64,000 nucleotides of DNA from Straminergon stramineum (GCA_963920665.1 OY987264.1:20998906-21062905); one strand, 5' to 3'. Positions 39,401 through 50,336 are shown, counted from the stretch's first letter. Numbers and translations: made by a program. The notes: a model not told the origin generated them from the sequence alone.

Positions 39401-40212
39401 TGTCAGAGCTCTAAACTTGTAGCACAAGATTTCAATACAGACAACTCTGTTTTCTTAGGAGTCCTTGTTGCACACCCTCATTCGCTTTGTACTCTAATTA
39501 ACCATAGCCCGTAGTGCACTGGTTTTCATTATTTCGTTGTTTTTGTTGTTGCTATGCTACATTGAGCATAGCATGCATTGCGGTATGGCTTGTGAAAGGC
39601 ACATTTCATAACCTTGTCACCCACTGCAAGCTCTAGTACTCCGCTTGGAATGCTCGATCTTTCACCATTTTCACTTTGTACGTACAAGTCAATCTCGACC
39701 GAAAATATCAACCCGTGCCTGGAGTTTTCAAGTCACCTTTAAAAAATTTCCTTATTTTTCGGAAGAGGAAGCTCGCACTCTAGCTGGAGCCCTACTACAC
39801 TCCCCACCCCACTCAGATTTCAACGCCGGCTTGAAAAAAAAATACAAGTTAGACCAAGCGCTGATTCTAGGTTCAAAATATGTTCGTAAAATCTTGAGAA
39901 GGAGACTCCGTCTGGCAGAATGATTGACTTACAATATGATCAGTTCTTCCAGAGCTCCAATCGCGGGAGGGATGCCTCCACTCAAATTTGCACCATTCAA
40001 ATGTCTGCTCGAATTACATGCAAGAGCAGCTCCAGTCAGGCAAAGTCGATCATAGTCACACAATCAAATGTCAAGTTAGCGGCCATATTCATCGAAATGG
40101 CGTTATATTTCGAAGCACCAAAATTGTGGCCTTCAAGTGTCCTGAAAACTATGACTACCACACATTTGAGGTTTCAGTCAGGGCTAGCTTCTTAAAAAAT
40201 CTTCCGTTTTGA

Positions 40213-40820
40213 GGAGATTCAAGAGCGGGTGGGTCAACAATTAGACTCAAACACTGATGTCTGATTTACTTCAAAGACACGTCATTTCCGTTAAATTGGT
40301 GGATTTCCATAACTTCAGAACTACCGTTCAGGGCACAGAGCCTGAAACGTAAAAGCTGTATACTAGTCCTAGTTTTCAAAGCTTGTGCAGATGAATGCCA
40401 CCTTTATATATTGGAACCCCAGATTGAGCCATAATATCAAAATTGACATTCGTTTGTCATGTTCAGGATCGATTCCTGACTTAGTATCACGGACGAAACC
40501 CAGGAATTAAATGGAGATCACGTGCAACATCTGCTTGTCCACATCAACCAATCCCATGAGGGCTTCCTGCGGTCATGTGTTCTGCTGGCTGTGCATGTAT
40601 CGAATGCTCGACTCTCCTCCTCCCATAACTGGCCAACCCAAGCCATGCCCAGCGTGCCCAACGATTATCCCGCAAAACGAAGCTATCGTTTCTGTTGTCC
40701 CCAGTCCCCGAACTGTCCCCACAACAGAGCTACGTCCCGACCTTGCTGATGAGGATGATATCACAGATAGGGTCACAGGAGATTCAAGAGCGGGTGTTTA
40801 GAGGAGATTCAAGAGCAGGT
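40213..40820. repeat. 19-bp direct repeats flanking the RING fragment
   Basis: GGAGATTCAAGAGCGGGTG occurs perfectly at 40213-40231 and 40778-40796, with a third near-copy (one change) at 40803-40820. The RING-containing segment lies exactly between the first two. The same motif appears inverted downstream of the second germin gene near 58595-58615 (ACCCACTCTTGAATCTCC). This looks like a target duplication or a microhomology junction left by insertion. Confidence 0.8.
40511..40801 (+). pseudogene. Truncated RING-finger gene copy (RING1)
   Basis: The first 89 residues or so match the RING proteins at 49821 and 53554, with the intact C3HC4 set (CNIC, CGHVFCWLC, CPAC). After DITDRVT the reading leaves the family and ends in DSRAGV, exactly at the second 19-bp direct repeat, so roughly the C-terminal half is missing. 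About 260 bp of upstream sequence is also shared with the other copies, including a TATATATTGG TATA-like stretch. It is inverted relative to the other two RING genes and sits in the presumed first intron of the kinase-less receptor. Confidence 0.75.
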
Positions 40821-41039
40821 TTGAGTCTACGTCTCTGTTGCAGCTCCAAATCCGTAGAATTATCAGGCCACCCACAAGCTAGACAGAGGCAGAAAAATTG
40901 AACCATAAACATGCAATGTATCTGGGACGCCAGAGGATTTGGATACCGTCGCTTGAAGGGGAGCCGAGAGCCAGCCCAGCCCAGCCCAGACACAGCACAC
41001 AATCACATTTACGACAAGGAAGAGACACCACGACGCCAT

Positions 41040-43010
41040 CGCCTCCAGCTCAAATTGCCTTCCTAGCTTCCGATCTCTGCCTCCACAACCAGATACGCCA
41101 TTAATTGCTCTCACACCCCAGAGCGCTTGAATCCTGGTTTTCCACCCAGCTTGCCAACAGAATTTGTTGCTGCATCTTACCCCAAAGCACAGCGTCCCAC
41201 TACTAACCCCATCTTCCTGTAACCAACGCAAAAGGGGACGCAAGCAAGCTCCCACAGGTTCAACATGCCCAGCATTAAGAGAAGGAGAACCACTTGCATT
41301 AATGACCGAATCAATTAATTAAAATTTATGGACCCAAGGAACTGTAGAAGGATATTCACGCAACTGATAGGGATTCTAGCTGAATCTTCTTCCGGGACGG
41401 CATTATCAGAATCCCGGCGTCGTACTTTTATCGGTACGGTGAGAACGAGGTACAGAAATGGGTCCGTGGAAAACGAAAACGCTTGCACTTGGAGTCTGCC
41501 GTGGGTCTTTGGGAGCCGGTGGTCTCTGCCTCTGGGATTCTGGGCCTGTGCTGCTGTGTATGCGGATTGGCACGGTTATAGATCTTCCGTCAAATAATTG
41601 AGAGGATGAGAGGGTGGCATTCATCCTGAATGTCGTGTCTTTACTTGAAAATTGATGAAAGTGGATCCTTCGGAAGGACTGGCAATGGGTGCGATGATTA
41701 CGGTGGCATGAATTTCAAGTTTCAACCTCAGAATTTAGTCCAGTTTTTGATTCGCACAGCAGCAAAATTTGAGAGTGAGCCAGTTCGCTAAGGCAAGTAT
41801 TATTAGTTAGAAATTCAATGAGAATCATTGGCGTACTGTTTTGGTATCACACAGGTTTTGGGAGCGAAACAGCCCACAAGAGGTTCTCCCGTATCAAAGA
41901 ATATGAGTGGTTCTCTCTGCAGGGGTATCGCCCCCACCCACCAAAAAAAGCTTGACATAAGTTACTGAAGTTACATGTCAAGAGTCTTGGAAAGAAAGTT
42001 GGAATGTGTTAGTGAGGTAAAAGTATCTATTGTTCACTCAAAAACCAGGGAGTAATATCCTGTAGAAACTAGGCGCAGTGCAACTATGTTATTCATCAAC
42101 TATTCATCATCTTGTCACAACTTTGGCATCTTCTTGAGTTTGGTGCAGACTTTGGAGTCTTGTAACTTACCCTCCTGCATACTTCGCGGATATATAGACC
42201 TCTACTATGTAGAAGTTTTTGACAATGGTTGTTGAATATTGATACTCTTTGCAACACTTTATTTGACAACGGTCAATAAACTTGGTTCCTTTGGAAAGTT
42301 TTCATTCAAGTCCTTTTTGATATCCAGAAACGAAATTCCAAAGACTTCGGCACTACGGAAAATACTGTTATCTTGTTCAAAAATGCTGTGAGTTTCAAGA
42401 AATTACTGTGAGTTTTTTTCTTGTATTGTCGATCAAGCTGCATTCATCCCTCTGACCCGGTTCTGACTTCTGATCTGAATCTGACTATTTCTATTGGACT
42501 TATGCTTATCGAACAACGAGACAAGGTACATGCGGTACAGCTGAGGTACAGCTGGGGTACACCTTTAGCACTTTCCAGCTATAGTTTTTCAAAGAGCCTC
42601 CGTCTTTGGAAGGTGAGCTCAATCAATCATGTAAAAACAAATTCCTTTAATTGGAAACGGGCTCCTCACTGCTGTTAAATTTAGGCCTGCCACACATGGT
42701 TATCGAAGCTGAAGTGCTCTACCTTAAAAAAACCTTCCTGTAACAACCGAGGCTTGAATGAATTTGTCAGCCTAAATTCAAGGCACTACCAAGACTTGCT
42801 GTCAGTGTGAATGACTTGCTCCAATCAAGCTTGGGAAATCAAAATAATGCATATCAATCTGAATTCCACATTCAACCAGCGGGGAGACTCCGATGATCAT
42901 GCCCACAGCTACTAACCGAGACTGGAACCTCTCTGAGTGTTGACCAGGCCTGAAGTTAATAAACAAACACAAGGATCGCATTGCTTCAGTTCACTCAACT
43001 TCCGCCACTA
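41040..43010. other. Intergenic block with inverted pieces of the germin/RING array
   Basis: No intact gene. Segment about 41570-41720 matches, in inverted orientation, sequence at about 51590-51760 (shared GAGGGTGGCATTC and GAAAGTGGATCCTT). Segment about 42910-43005 matches, inverted, sequence at 51060-51165 and 54845-54945 (shared AAACAAACACAAGGATC). The order differs from the array, so more than one rearrangement is needed. Confidence 0.65.
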
Positions 43011-43136
43011 ATGGTATGTTCACAATTGGTGTTAAAGAGTGTTGTTACTAATGATCTTAGGAACGAATTTAAACCTATTTTTGTACTGGATTCACATTGC
43101 AAACATCACCCCTAACACCAAGTGTGAACATACCAT
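43011..43136. repeat. 126-bp MITE with long inverted termini
   Basis: Left end ATGGTATGTTCACAATTGGT and right end ACCAAGTGTGAACATACCAT are inverted repeats with one mismatch; the match continues to about 24 bp. No coding content. Confidence 0.8.
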
Positions 43137-43373
43137 AAGAATTTTCCCTTCCATTGAGTTCACTCAGGTTGTTCCTAAACCCTGAGAACATTAGAGCGAA
43201 GGTTGGCAAATTGTTAGAGTGGTTTCGGCAAGTTCATCTTTGGGCTCACAACTAGATGACGACAAAGCAGACTGACAATACTCTTAACACTTAACATGAT
43301 TGATCTCAATAATATGTAACATATTATGAAAACAATATTTATAACATTTCAAAAATAAATGTATAATATTCAC

Positions 43374-43476
43374 AGGGAATTTCATTAAAATGGCATATTT
43401 CATATGCCATTTTCAGACCGCATGGTCTAAACTATAAAAGTGCCACAGTTGTGGAATGGTGCCATTTTAACAAAAG
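43374..43476. repeat. Short inverted-repeat element related to 52547-52843
   Basis: Left end GGGAATTTCATTAAAATGGC and right end GCCATTTTAACAAAA are imperfect inverted repeats. Termini and an internal GACCG(C/T)(A/G)TGGTCT motif are shared with the 297-bp element at 52547-52843. It abuts the next element directly at 43477. Confidence 0.65.
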
Positions 43477-44329
43477 GGTGATTGCAAAAAACACTTGTAC
43501 TATTTGTTACATTTTTTATTTTTAGCCTTTATGTACTTTTTGTACTACAAGTCACCTTTAGTACTATTAAAGGCATAGAACATGAAATCTGGATGGATTG
43601 ATTAGATTTCAGATTTGCGATTCCAACAACACGTGATGTTCATCATTGGATGGAAAAAATGGTTGGCAATGCTTAATTTGCCATAAAAATAGTTTACATT
43701 GGTAGATTAGAAGCACTATGGGCCCCTACTACAGTAGTACTATTGAGTCCTTCTATGTACCCTGAAATACTATTTTGAGCCAAAAGCTACAATTTGTGCT
43801 AGAAAATCAGACTTCCACATTTCTATTTTTTTAAATTAAAAAATGAACTTGAAAAATATATTTAAAAAGTGGCCATTGTTGCCAACTAAGAAAAAAGAAG
43901 GAAGATCAAAGCTAGAACTAAAAAAACATTTTTCATTCAACATAAATTCAACATAAATCTAGCACACTTTAGGCCAATGCAAAACACAATTAGAACATTT
44001 TTTGGGAAATCCCTCTCCTAAAAAGGTGTAATTCTATTAGAAGAACTAACCTCCAAAATTTGACAATGTAATTCTTCAAAAAAGGTACTCAATAGTACTA
44101 AAAACCACCAAAATTGTATATGTGATATATACTTGAAATTCAATCTCACCAATGGAAGGAATTTTGGAAAAATTGAAAGAATTCAAGTACATTTTCTATA
44201 GCTATAGAAAGGTTAGCTTATTTTTGAATTTCATATTCATTCAATCATTTTTGCAATACTTACGGTGCAAAACAACTTCAACATTGAATGTGTGACATAA
44301 AATAGGACAAGTGTTTCTTGCAATCATCC
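43477..44329. mobile_element. 853-bp element with GGTGATTGCAA termini
   Basis: Left end GGTGATTGCAAAAAACACTT and right end AAGTGTTTCTTGCAATCATCC are inverted repeats with few mismatches. The interior is AT-rich with no coding frame. The termini are the same family as those of the palindrome at 45088-46141, so both are probably moved by one transposase encoded elsewhere. No clear target duplication was seen. Confidence 0.75.
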
Positions 44330-45087
44330 GAAATCCCCCATGTTTATAAAACTAAAGGATGAAAATACAAAAAAAATATGAGTCATCATTCATCTTAGTT
44401 GGTTAAAAGAAAGAATATATCTATTGTAGATTGATGAGATCCTTTTGTAGAGTATAGACACACCACGATTGGACTTGCTTTTGAAGTGCTTGGATATTTT
44501 AGATGAATTACATGATGTCAACTAGCCTTTGTTCCTAGATTTTTTTCAAAGTTCCAAGTGCACTTTCAACATCTTTGAATTCCACAACCTTTTCCAACTT
44601 TATCACTTATCAAAGTCAAATCAATGAAGTAGGGAACTCAACCAGCATTTTATATTGCTTAACATTTGATAGTATATATATTTTACAAGGGCACAAATGA
44701 CAAATCTCTATAACTCATAATTATGAAATTTTAACACTTATGGAAATTGTAATAGTAATGGAATGTTGATTGTAATGAGGAATCCTTTCCAACAAGCCAC
44801 CACCAACTAGACTGAATCATTTGAATATATGCATCCAAGCCCCTCCCAATCTTCTTATAGAATTTCAAGTCTATCCCTACCTTTTGCATTATGCCTATCC
44901 CTATTCCTAAATTGACATTTCTTCTATACTCTTATAATGTAATGTTTCCTTATCCCTATTGATCCTTATCCTTATATCAAAATTTATTGTTATAATGACA
45001 TGCAGTATGGGAATGTGACCTAAAGCTTATTTTTTGTAAACCATAAGTCATCTACTATATATTGGATCTAAATATCTTTTGGGGTTG
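44330..45087. other. AT-rich sequence between two related elements
   Basis: No gene or clear repeat recognised. Confidence 0.4.
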
Positions 45088-46141
45088 GGTGATTGCAAGA
45101 AACACCTACCAGTTTCGTTTTTTTTTTTGGAGTGCTATAACTTTTGAATTATGAATTTGATTCCAAAACAAAACAAAACTATATCTAGATATCTTTCTTG
45201 TTATTGTAATCCTTATTTTTCAGAAATTTTTAAAAATAATTTTATATTTAAAAGTCAATTTTGATAATTTGTCACACTTTGGCATTTAGGGGTTTTTTTA
45301 TACTATTGAGTGGTTTAAATTAGTGATTTTCAGCTGAAATTTCTATGGTAAATTAGCTTAGTAGGAATACATGTGCCTACCAAAGGAATTCTAAAAATTC
45401 ATTATTTTATATCCTCCACGTTCATGCAAATAGGCCTATCTTGCGAGCGCAATTCTAAACAATAGAGATAGTTTTGAACTCGTTTTTTTGCTCAAATCTC
45501 ATCATCAAAAAGTCCTCCCAAATGGACAATTTTTAGTTTTCTTGAAAATTGTTTTTCCTATTTTCTACAAATTAAAACATCAAAGTATGTATTTTCCATG
45601 ATATATTTTGGGACATAGAATTCTGACAAAGAAAATACATACTTTGATGTTTTAATTTGTAGAAAATAGGAAAAACAATTTTCAAGAAAACTAAAAATTG
45701 TCCATTTGGGAGGACTTTTTGATGATGAGATTTGAGCAAAAAAACGAGTTCAAAACTATCTCTATTGTTTAGAATTGCGCTCGCAAGATAGGCCTATTTG
45801 CATGAACGTGGAGGATATAAAATAATGAATTTTTAGAATTCCTTTGGTAGGCACATGTATTCCTACTAAGCTAATTTACCATAGAAATTTCAGCTGAAAA
45901 TCACTAATTTAAACCACTCAATAGTATAAAAAAACCCCTAAATGCCAAAGTGTGACAAATTATCAAAATTGACTTTTAAATATAAAATTATTTTTAAAAA
46001 TTTCTGAAAAATAAGGATTACAATAACAAGAAAGATATCTAGAAATAGTTTTTTTTGTTTTGGAATCAGATTCATAATTCAAAAGTTATAGCATTCCAAA
46101 AATAAATGCAACGAAACTAGCAGGTGTTTCTTGCAATCACC
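45088..46141. mobile_element. Long palindrome: two 0.5-kb arms around a 34-nt loop
   Basis: Left arm 45088-45596 and right arm 45631-46141 are reverse complements. From the loop out to about 430 nt I see no difference; a few changes and small indels occur in the outer 80 nt. Outer ends are GGTGATTGCAAGAAACACCT and AGGTGTTTCTTGCAATCACC, the family seen at 43477-44329. There is no open frame of interest. It fits a fold-back DNA element or an inverted duplication of one, and a transcript through it would form a half-kilobase dsRNA. Confidence 0.9.
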
Positions 46142-46720
46142 TGGTTCTACTTACTTGCTTGTGATTGCTATGGCAATTTTTCACATGGTTGTTCTCAATT
46201 ATAAGTCTCTTTTGAGAACTCTAAGGTTTACAAAGAACTTTTCATTGTTCCACAATTTAAGGAAAAGTCTTGAATTTCTAACAATTTTCATCTATGCAAA
46301 TAAAATAAATTAGAAAAAATTGACACTAATTTGCTTTGATGTTTGACATTTATTGGTCATGTTCAATGTGCAAAATTGTCTAATTAAGTGCAAAATAGGT
46401 GTACTTTGCTTAGAGCATCATCTTTGTACAAACTAAATGTGGTCGGGATTAGTAGTAACCATATATCGTTTGATAACATAGCTTGGTTCAACAAAACAAT
46501 ATAACATGCAAACAACTTCCATGGAGAGTCCACCAATAACCACTACAATTATCACTCTACTAGCCAAACCTATGTATAGGGACATGGCAAGAGACACGAA
46601 AAATATGTGCATGAAAAATCACAAAATTACTTGTCACGCTTTAGGTTTTCATCATGAACGTCGGATGAAATAATTGGATGATATTTCTGTGGAATGTTCA
46701 TTGTTCATTACATCAGGAAA
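46142..46720. other. Intergenic sequence, partly related to the RING 3' flank
   Basis: From about 46310 to 46600 the text resembles the 3' side of the RING genes at about 49430-49680 (for example AATTGTCTAATTAAGTGCAA and AACTAAATGTGGTC). A fourth RING-flank fragment is therefore present here without its gene. Confidence 0.6.
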
Positions 46721-46955
46721 GTAACCCCCCATTGGAACAATACTGTTTCAATGGTTACACAGTCCAGTATTGAAAACATATTGTTAATGTACAAAAGTAG
46801 TACTGTAACAATATAGTTTCAATGGAAAGCACTGTACCCACTAAAAAGTATTTTGTTGCAGTACTGATGTTGTACTACAACAATATACTTTTAATACTGA
46901 AATGTGTAACCATTGAAACAGTAATGCAATAGTACTAAGACAGTGGGGGGGTTAG
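46721..46955. repeat. Inverted-repeat element with homopolymer-C/G tips
   Basis: Left GTAACCCCCCATTGG followed by ACTGTTTCAATGGTTACAC; right GTGTAACCATTGAAACAGT followed by CAGTGGGGGGGTTAG. About 235 bp, imperfect inverted termini of roughly 50 bp, no coding content. Confidence 0.75.
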
Positions 46956-47774
46956 TTCCCGATGTGAGTGAAAATGTGACGGATTTTGTGACAGGAGTCG
47001 TCGCATTGCATACTTAATATATAAATAGATTATGTACAACTCTTTCAAAATCGTGATTACGTGGTAAATGGAAACTTGCTTATCTGCAACCACTAACAAT
47101 CTATCAGACTTATCAAGTGATTCAATTCAGGGAAGGACTTTGGCGTAACAGAGTGATTGCCGAACACAATTTCCCCGAAAATTATCTCAAGTTTGACAAC
47201 ACTGACCGTGACTGTGAACCGCATTCTTCACTGGCAACTCAACGAAGGTAAAAAAACTATTGTAATCCGACGAGTGCACCCCTCCTGAAGGACTGCGACA
47301 AAATCCACCAGAAAGAGGGCCATGGGCCGGAAAATTGTGCCGGCGACCGGACCCGGACGCCGCGGCAACGACTTCAGCAAGGGGGCCACAGGACAAGAGG
47401 AACCGCAAAAATCGACGCACTGCAGTGGACTTCTGACAGCACACTGAGTTGGGAAAATCGTCCCCGATACTTCCGTCTCTCCTCTCCTCGGGTCCACTGA
47501 AGACTCCGATCACTTCATGCTTGCCTCTCATCGTCAGCGAACGCCCTTCCGCAATAAGTCTTGCTTCACCGTGTAAATTCGACCGGCTTTCCACTAATGT
47601 CATACTTCCCATCCTGTAGCTAGGGCAGATTGTGCTGACGCCGCTCGGAAATAATACCTCAGGGCTCAGTACTTAAGAAGTGCTACTACAATCCCAGTAC
47701 TCATCATTTAATCAGTTCACGTACTTCCAGTCGATCCAGCCGCTACTGGAAAAGCATTTGTAGCAATGCCAGCT

Positions 47775-47787
47775 TCAAATATATAGC
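47775..47787 (+). promoter_or_regulatory. TATA box of germin-like gene 1
   Basis: TCAAATATATAGC lies about 150 bp before the ATG at 47930. The same motif and about 70 following bases are kept almost unchanged at 56960-56972 in front of the second copy. Confidence 0.6.
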
Positions 47788-47929
47788 TAGCTGGTCATAC
47801 TGATATTCACGACGCACACGAGTTCCGTCCTTTCCAATTCGGATCTGGGAGCTCCATCCAAATTGTTGTTACGCCCACCCTTCCAAGCCTGGTGGAATCC
47901 GATTGGGCAACACACGGACAGCTGACAAG

Positions 47930-48607
47930 ATGGCCTCGCTGAGACGCATGGCACTGGCGGCCCTCCTGGCGCAAGCCACTCTACTCCTTCTGCTGCCCGT
48001 CATCACCTTCGCCGCGGACGCCGAACCGCTCCAGGACTTCTGCGTGGCCGACGCCACCAGCAAGATCACCGTCAACGGACTGGTCTGCAAGAGCCCTAAC
48101 GTCGTCAAGGTCACGGACTTCCTGTTCCGCGGACTCCACAAGGCCGGAAACACCTACAACCCCACCGCCAGCGCCGTCACGCCCGTGTTCGCCGCGCAGC
48201 TGCCCGGGCTCAACACGCTGGGCATCTCCATGGCCCGCCTGGACTTCGCCAAGGGCGGCATCGTCGTCCCCCACACGCACCCGCGCGCCACTGAGCTGCT
48301 GTCGGTGCTGCAAGGCCAGTTGTACGTGGGCTTTGTGGACACGGTGAACAATCTGTTCGCCACCACCTTGTCCGCAGGCGATGTGTTTGTTTTCCCGAAG
48401 GACCTGGTTCACTTCCAGCTGAATGTGGGCACAGTTCCGGCCGTGGCGTTGTCCGCCCTGAGCAGCCAGAACCCTGGCGTGCAGGTGGTGGGGTCCTCTC
48501 TTTTTGGTGCTACTCCTCCCATCGGCGACTTGGTGCTGGAGAAGTCGTTGATGGTGAACCAGAAGACCGTGCAGCAGATCCAAGCCAGCTTCACGGCTAA
48601 CCCTTGA
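47930..48607 (+). CDS. Germin-like protein, copy 1
   Basis: An intronless 225-residue secreted cupin. Residues 1-28 or so form a signal peptide (ALLAQATLLLLLPVITFA). Cys38 and Cys53 are the conserved N-terminal disulfide pair. Germin box 1 reads PHTHPRATE with metal ligands His115, His117 and Glu122; box 2 reads GDVFVFPKDLVHFQLN with the fourth ligand His161. Box 2 has PKD in place of the usual PxG. Family members act in the cell wall as oligomers bound to manganese, some as superoxide dismutase or oxalate oxidase; activity here cannot be told. The true start is the ATG at 47930; an in-frame TTG at 47903 extends the frame but is not a likely start. Strong GC bias compared with flanks explains the long antisense frame at 47981-48583. 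Confidence 0.93.
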   Translation: MASLRRMALAALLAQATLLLLLPVITFAADAEPLQDFCVADATSKITVNGLVCKSPNVVKVTDFLFRGLHKAGNTYNPTASAVTPVFAAQLPGLNTLGISMARLDFAKGGIVVPHTHPRATELLSVLQGQLYVGFVDTVNNLFATTLSAGDVFVFPKDLVHFQLNVGTVPAVALSALSSQNPGVQVVGSSLFGATPPIGDLVLEKSLMVNQKTVQQIQASFTANP

Positions 48608-49820
48608 AGAATAGAGAAATTCATTATGTAAGTGGATTAAAGTATCTAGAGTGACATGGATGGTGACGTGTATAAAGACGTCGCATGCACTCGAATTTTA
48701 TTGATTACTGCTCAATAGTTAGATTTGTTTTTTGCCATGCATGGTCATCGATGATCGAGCTTGACTGGAGGCGTATGATTTATGTAGTCATGATTGTTCG
48801 TGCTATGCTTTGGCGCCATCTATAGATTTTGGATTTATGTTATCAAGCCTTAGATTTCGTCCGTGAAATTTAATGTTTCCCGACTCGTTGATAACATTTG
48901 GCAATTGATTCTGATATATGAAGCACAAGCATTGGACTGGTGAGGTTCTAGTATCGAGACACGTTAGGGGTAAGGGAGGAACTGATTGATCTGCAGAATT
49001 TCTTCTTGCATGCCTAGCCTTGGCCTGCTTCTCCATTCTCTCACATAATCTCATTGAATAACAATATGTGCATATTGACTGCTTTTGTGCAGACTTAAGG
49101 TCGGTTGTCAAAACTCTGCTCCCATTTTCAGTCTAAACCTGCATCACCTTTCCCGATCACATCTAGCCTTCCGTACCGGCGAAACTTCCCTTCATTGAGA
49201 TTATGGAGGTTTGCGTGTAACCTGCTTACTTCTGTGGGGATTGCAGTGGTTGCACATGGTACAAGAACTTCTTCGCAAATGGAATGCAACAGCTCAATCG
49301 GATGCCTTTAAGAATTCGCGCTTGGACGAAGACTCGGATCCTTTCAGTAAAAGATGGAACGGTTTCGCCTGCCGGCTGAAGTAAAAGTCTCAGATTTATA
49401 ATATTGTTCATCCCAGAAAATAACATAAATTAGAAAAATTGGCCATAATTTGCTTCGATGTTTAATGTTTGATGTTTTCTGGTGGTGTTCGATGTGCAGA
49501 ATTGTCTTATTCAAGTGCAAAATAGGTCTACTTTGCTTAGCCTGGAGTCATCTTTGCACAAACTAAATGTGGTCAGAATTAGTAGTAACAATTGTTCGTT
49601 AACCGAGCTTGGTTCAAAAGGATATAACTCAATAATGCAACACTTCCATATAGAATCCACCAATATCCGCTGCAATTTACATCAGATTATAAAAACTCTT
49701 TCAAAATCGTGATTACAATATTACATGATAAATGGAAACTTGCTTATTTACAACTAATAACATTTAATCCATGTGACTAGCTTGTTTTCACTTAACTACT
49801 CTGTGGTATAATTGGAGCAG
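48608..49820. other. 3' flank of germin copy 1 and RING2
   Basis: Non-coding. 48608-49430 aligns with the 3' flank of germin copy 2 (57793-58560), with its distal part also at 52850-53200. 49430-49820 aligns with the RING3 3' flank at 53200-53553. Confidence 0.7.
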
Positions 49821-50336
49821 CTAGGGCCGGCATGCCACTTCTCCCAAAATCCAATTGTCCATAAAATCATGGTGAATTGCAATGTACTCATCTATTGCGC
49901 TTCCATATCTCGTTGAAAAAAAATTCCAAATCCTTGAGAGGACTCCACGGTGAATCTCTACGCCTTGAAAACTGTCCAAAGAGTTCACTTCATCTTCAGA
50001 CATGTGATCCCACCCACTTTCCATGATGTGAGCATCATGCGGTGGAGGCAAATCCGGAAGTTGACTAGCAGAGGTCCGGTCTGTGATATCATCCTCATCA
50101 GTGAGCTCAGGCGTTGGCTCCGTTGTGGGGACAGTTCGGGGACCCGGGACAACAGACATGATAACTTCGTCTTCCTGGATAATTGTTGCGCACGCTGGGC
50201 ATGGCTTGGGTTGGCCAGTTATGGAAGGAGGTAAGTCGAGCATTCGATACAGGCACGGCCAGCAGAATACATGACCGCAGGAAGCCCTCATGGGATGGGA
50301 GGATGAGAGCAAGCAGATGTTGCACGTGATCTCCAT
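49821..50336 (-). CDS. Small RING-finger protein (RING2), C-terminus frameshifted
   Basis: A 171-residue protein with a C3HC4 RING at the very N-terminus: Cys5, Cys8, Cys20, His22, Cys25, Cys28, Cys46, Cys49. The RING (CNIC, ASCGHVFCWPCLYRML, CPAC) resembles RMA/RNF5-type E3 ligases, but no C-terminal membrane anchor follows. The middle is acidic and proline-rich, then comes a conserved WDHMS-DEVNSLDSF segment. Relative to RING3 the DNA has a 4-nt deletion just after the codons for DNW, and the frame ends in GEVACRP where RING3 has another 20 or so residues. The role as ubiquitin ligase is inferred from the RING only. The TATA-like TATATATTGG found upstream of the other two copies is replaced here. 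Confidence 0.85.
   Translation of the reverse strand: MEITCNICLLSSSHPMRASCGHVFCWPCLYRMLDLPPSITGQPKPCPACATIIQEDEVIMSVVPGPRTVPTTEPTPELTDEDDITDRTSASQLPDLPPPHDAHIMESGWDHMSEDEVNSLDSFQGVEIHRGVLSRIWNFFSTRYGSAIDEYIAIHHDFMDNWILGEVACRP

Larger units (their letters stand above)
36929..41039 (-). pseudogene. Second LRR receptor relative without a kinase domain
   Basis: Pieces of an LRR receptor lie in order on the minus strand. Positions 40947-41039 could be exon 1: 31 residues starting MASWCLFLVVNVIVCCVWAG, a good signal peptide, then a donor. Position 39933-40004 is a 72-nt LRR exon (LNGANLSGGIPPAIGALEEL). Position 38457-38528 is another 72-nt LRR exon (KLSDCNFSGKVPQEVYNL); upstream of it is text with CECNP resembling the paired-cysteine cap of LRR-VIII-2 proteins. 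About 37020-37110 encodes a hydrophobic segment (THIAVACVALVALIIITLCV) followed by a basic tail. No kinase motif follows before the mobile elements at 36496. It may be a broken duplicate or a receptor-like protein. Alternatively its ectodomain could splice to the kinase at 15.9-18 kb across a 19-kb intron, but that kinase has its own transmembrane exon. Confidence 0.5.

Noticed and set aside
47187..47612. 141-residue minus-strand frame in the germin copy 1 promoter, with a counterpart at 56346-56702
   Set aside because: Conserved between units only as DNA; frame and length differ between the two and no domain is visible, so it is probably promoter or leader sequence.
47981..48583. 200-residue minus-strand frame across germin copy 1 (and its twin at 57166-57768)
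   Set aside because: It is the antisense shadow of a GC-rich coding sequence; it has no domain and exists in both copies only because the germin codons are conserved.
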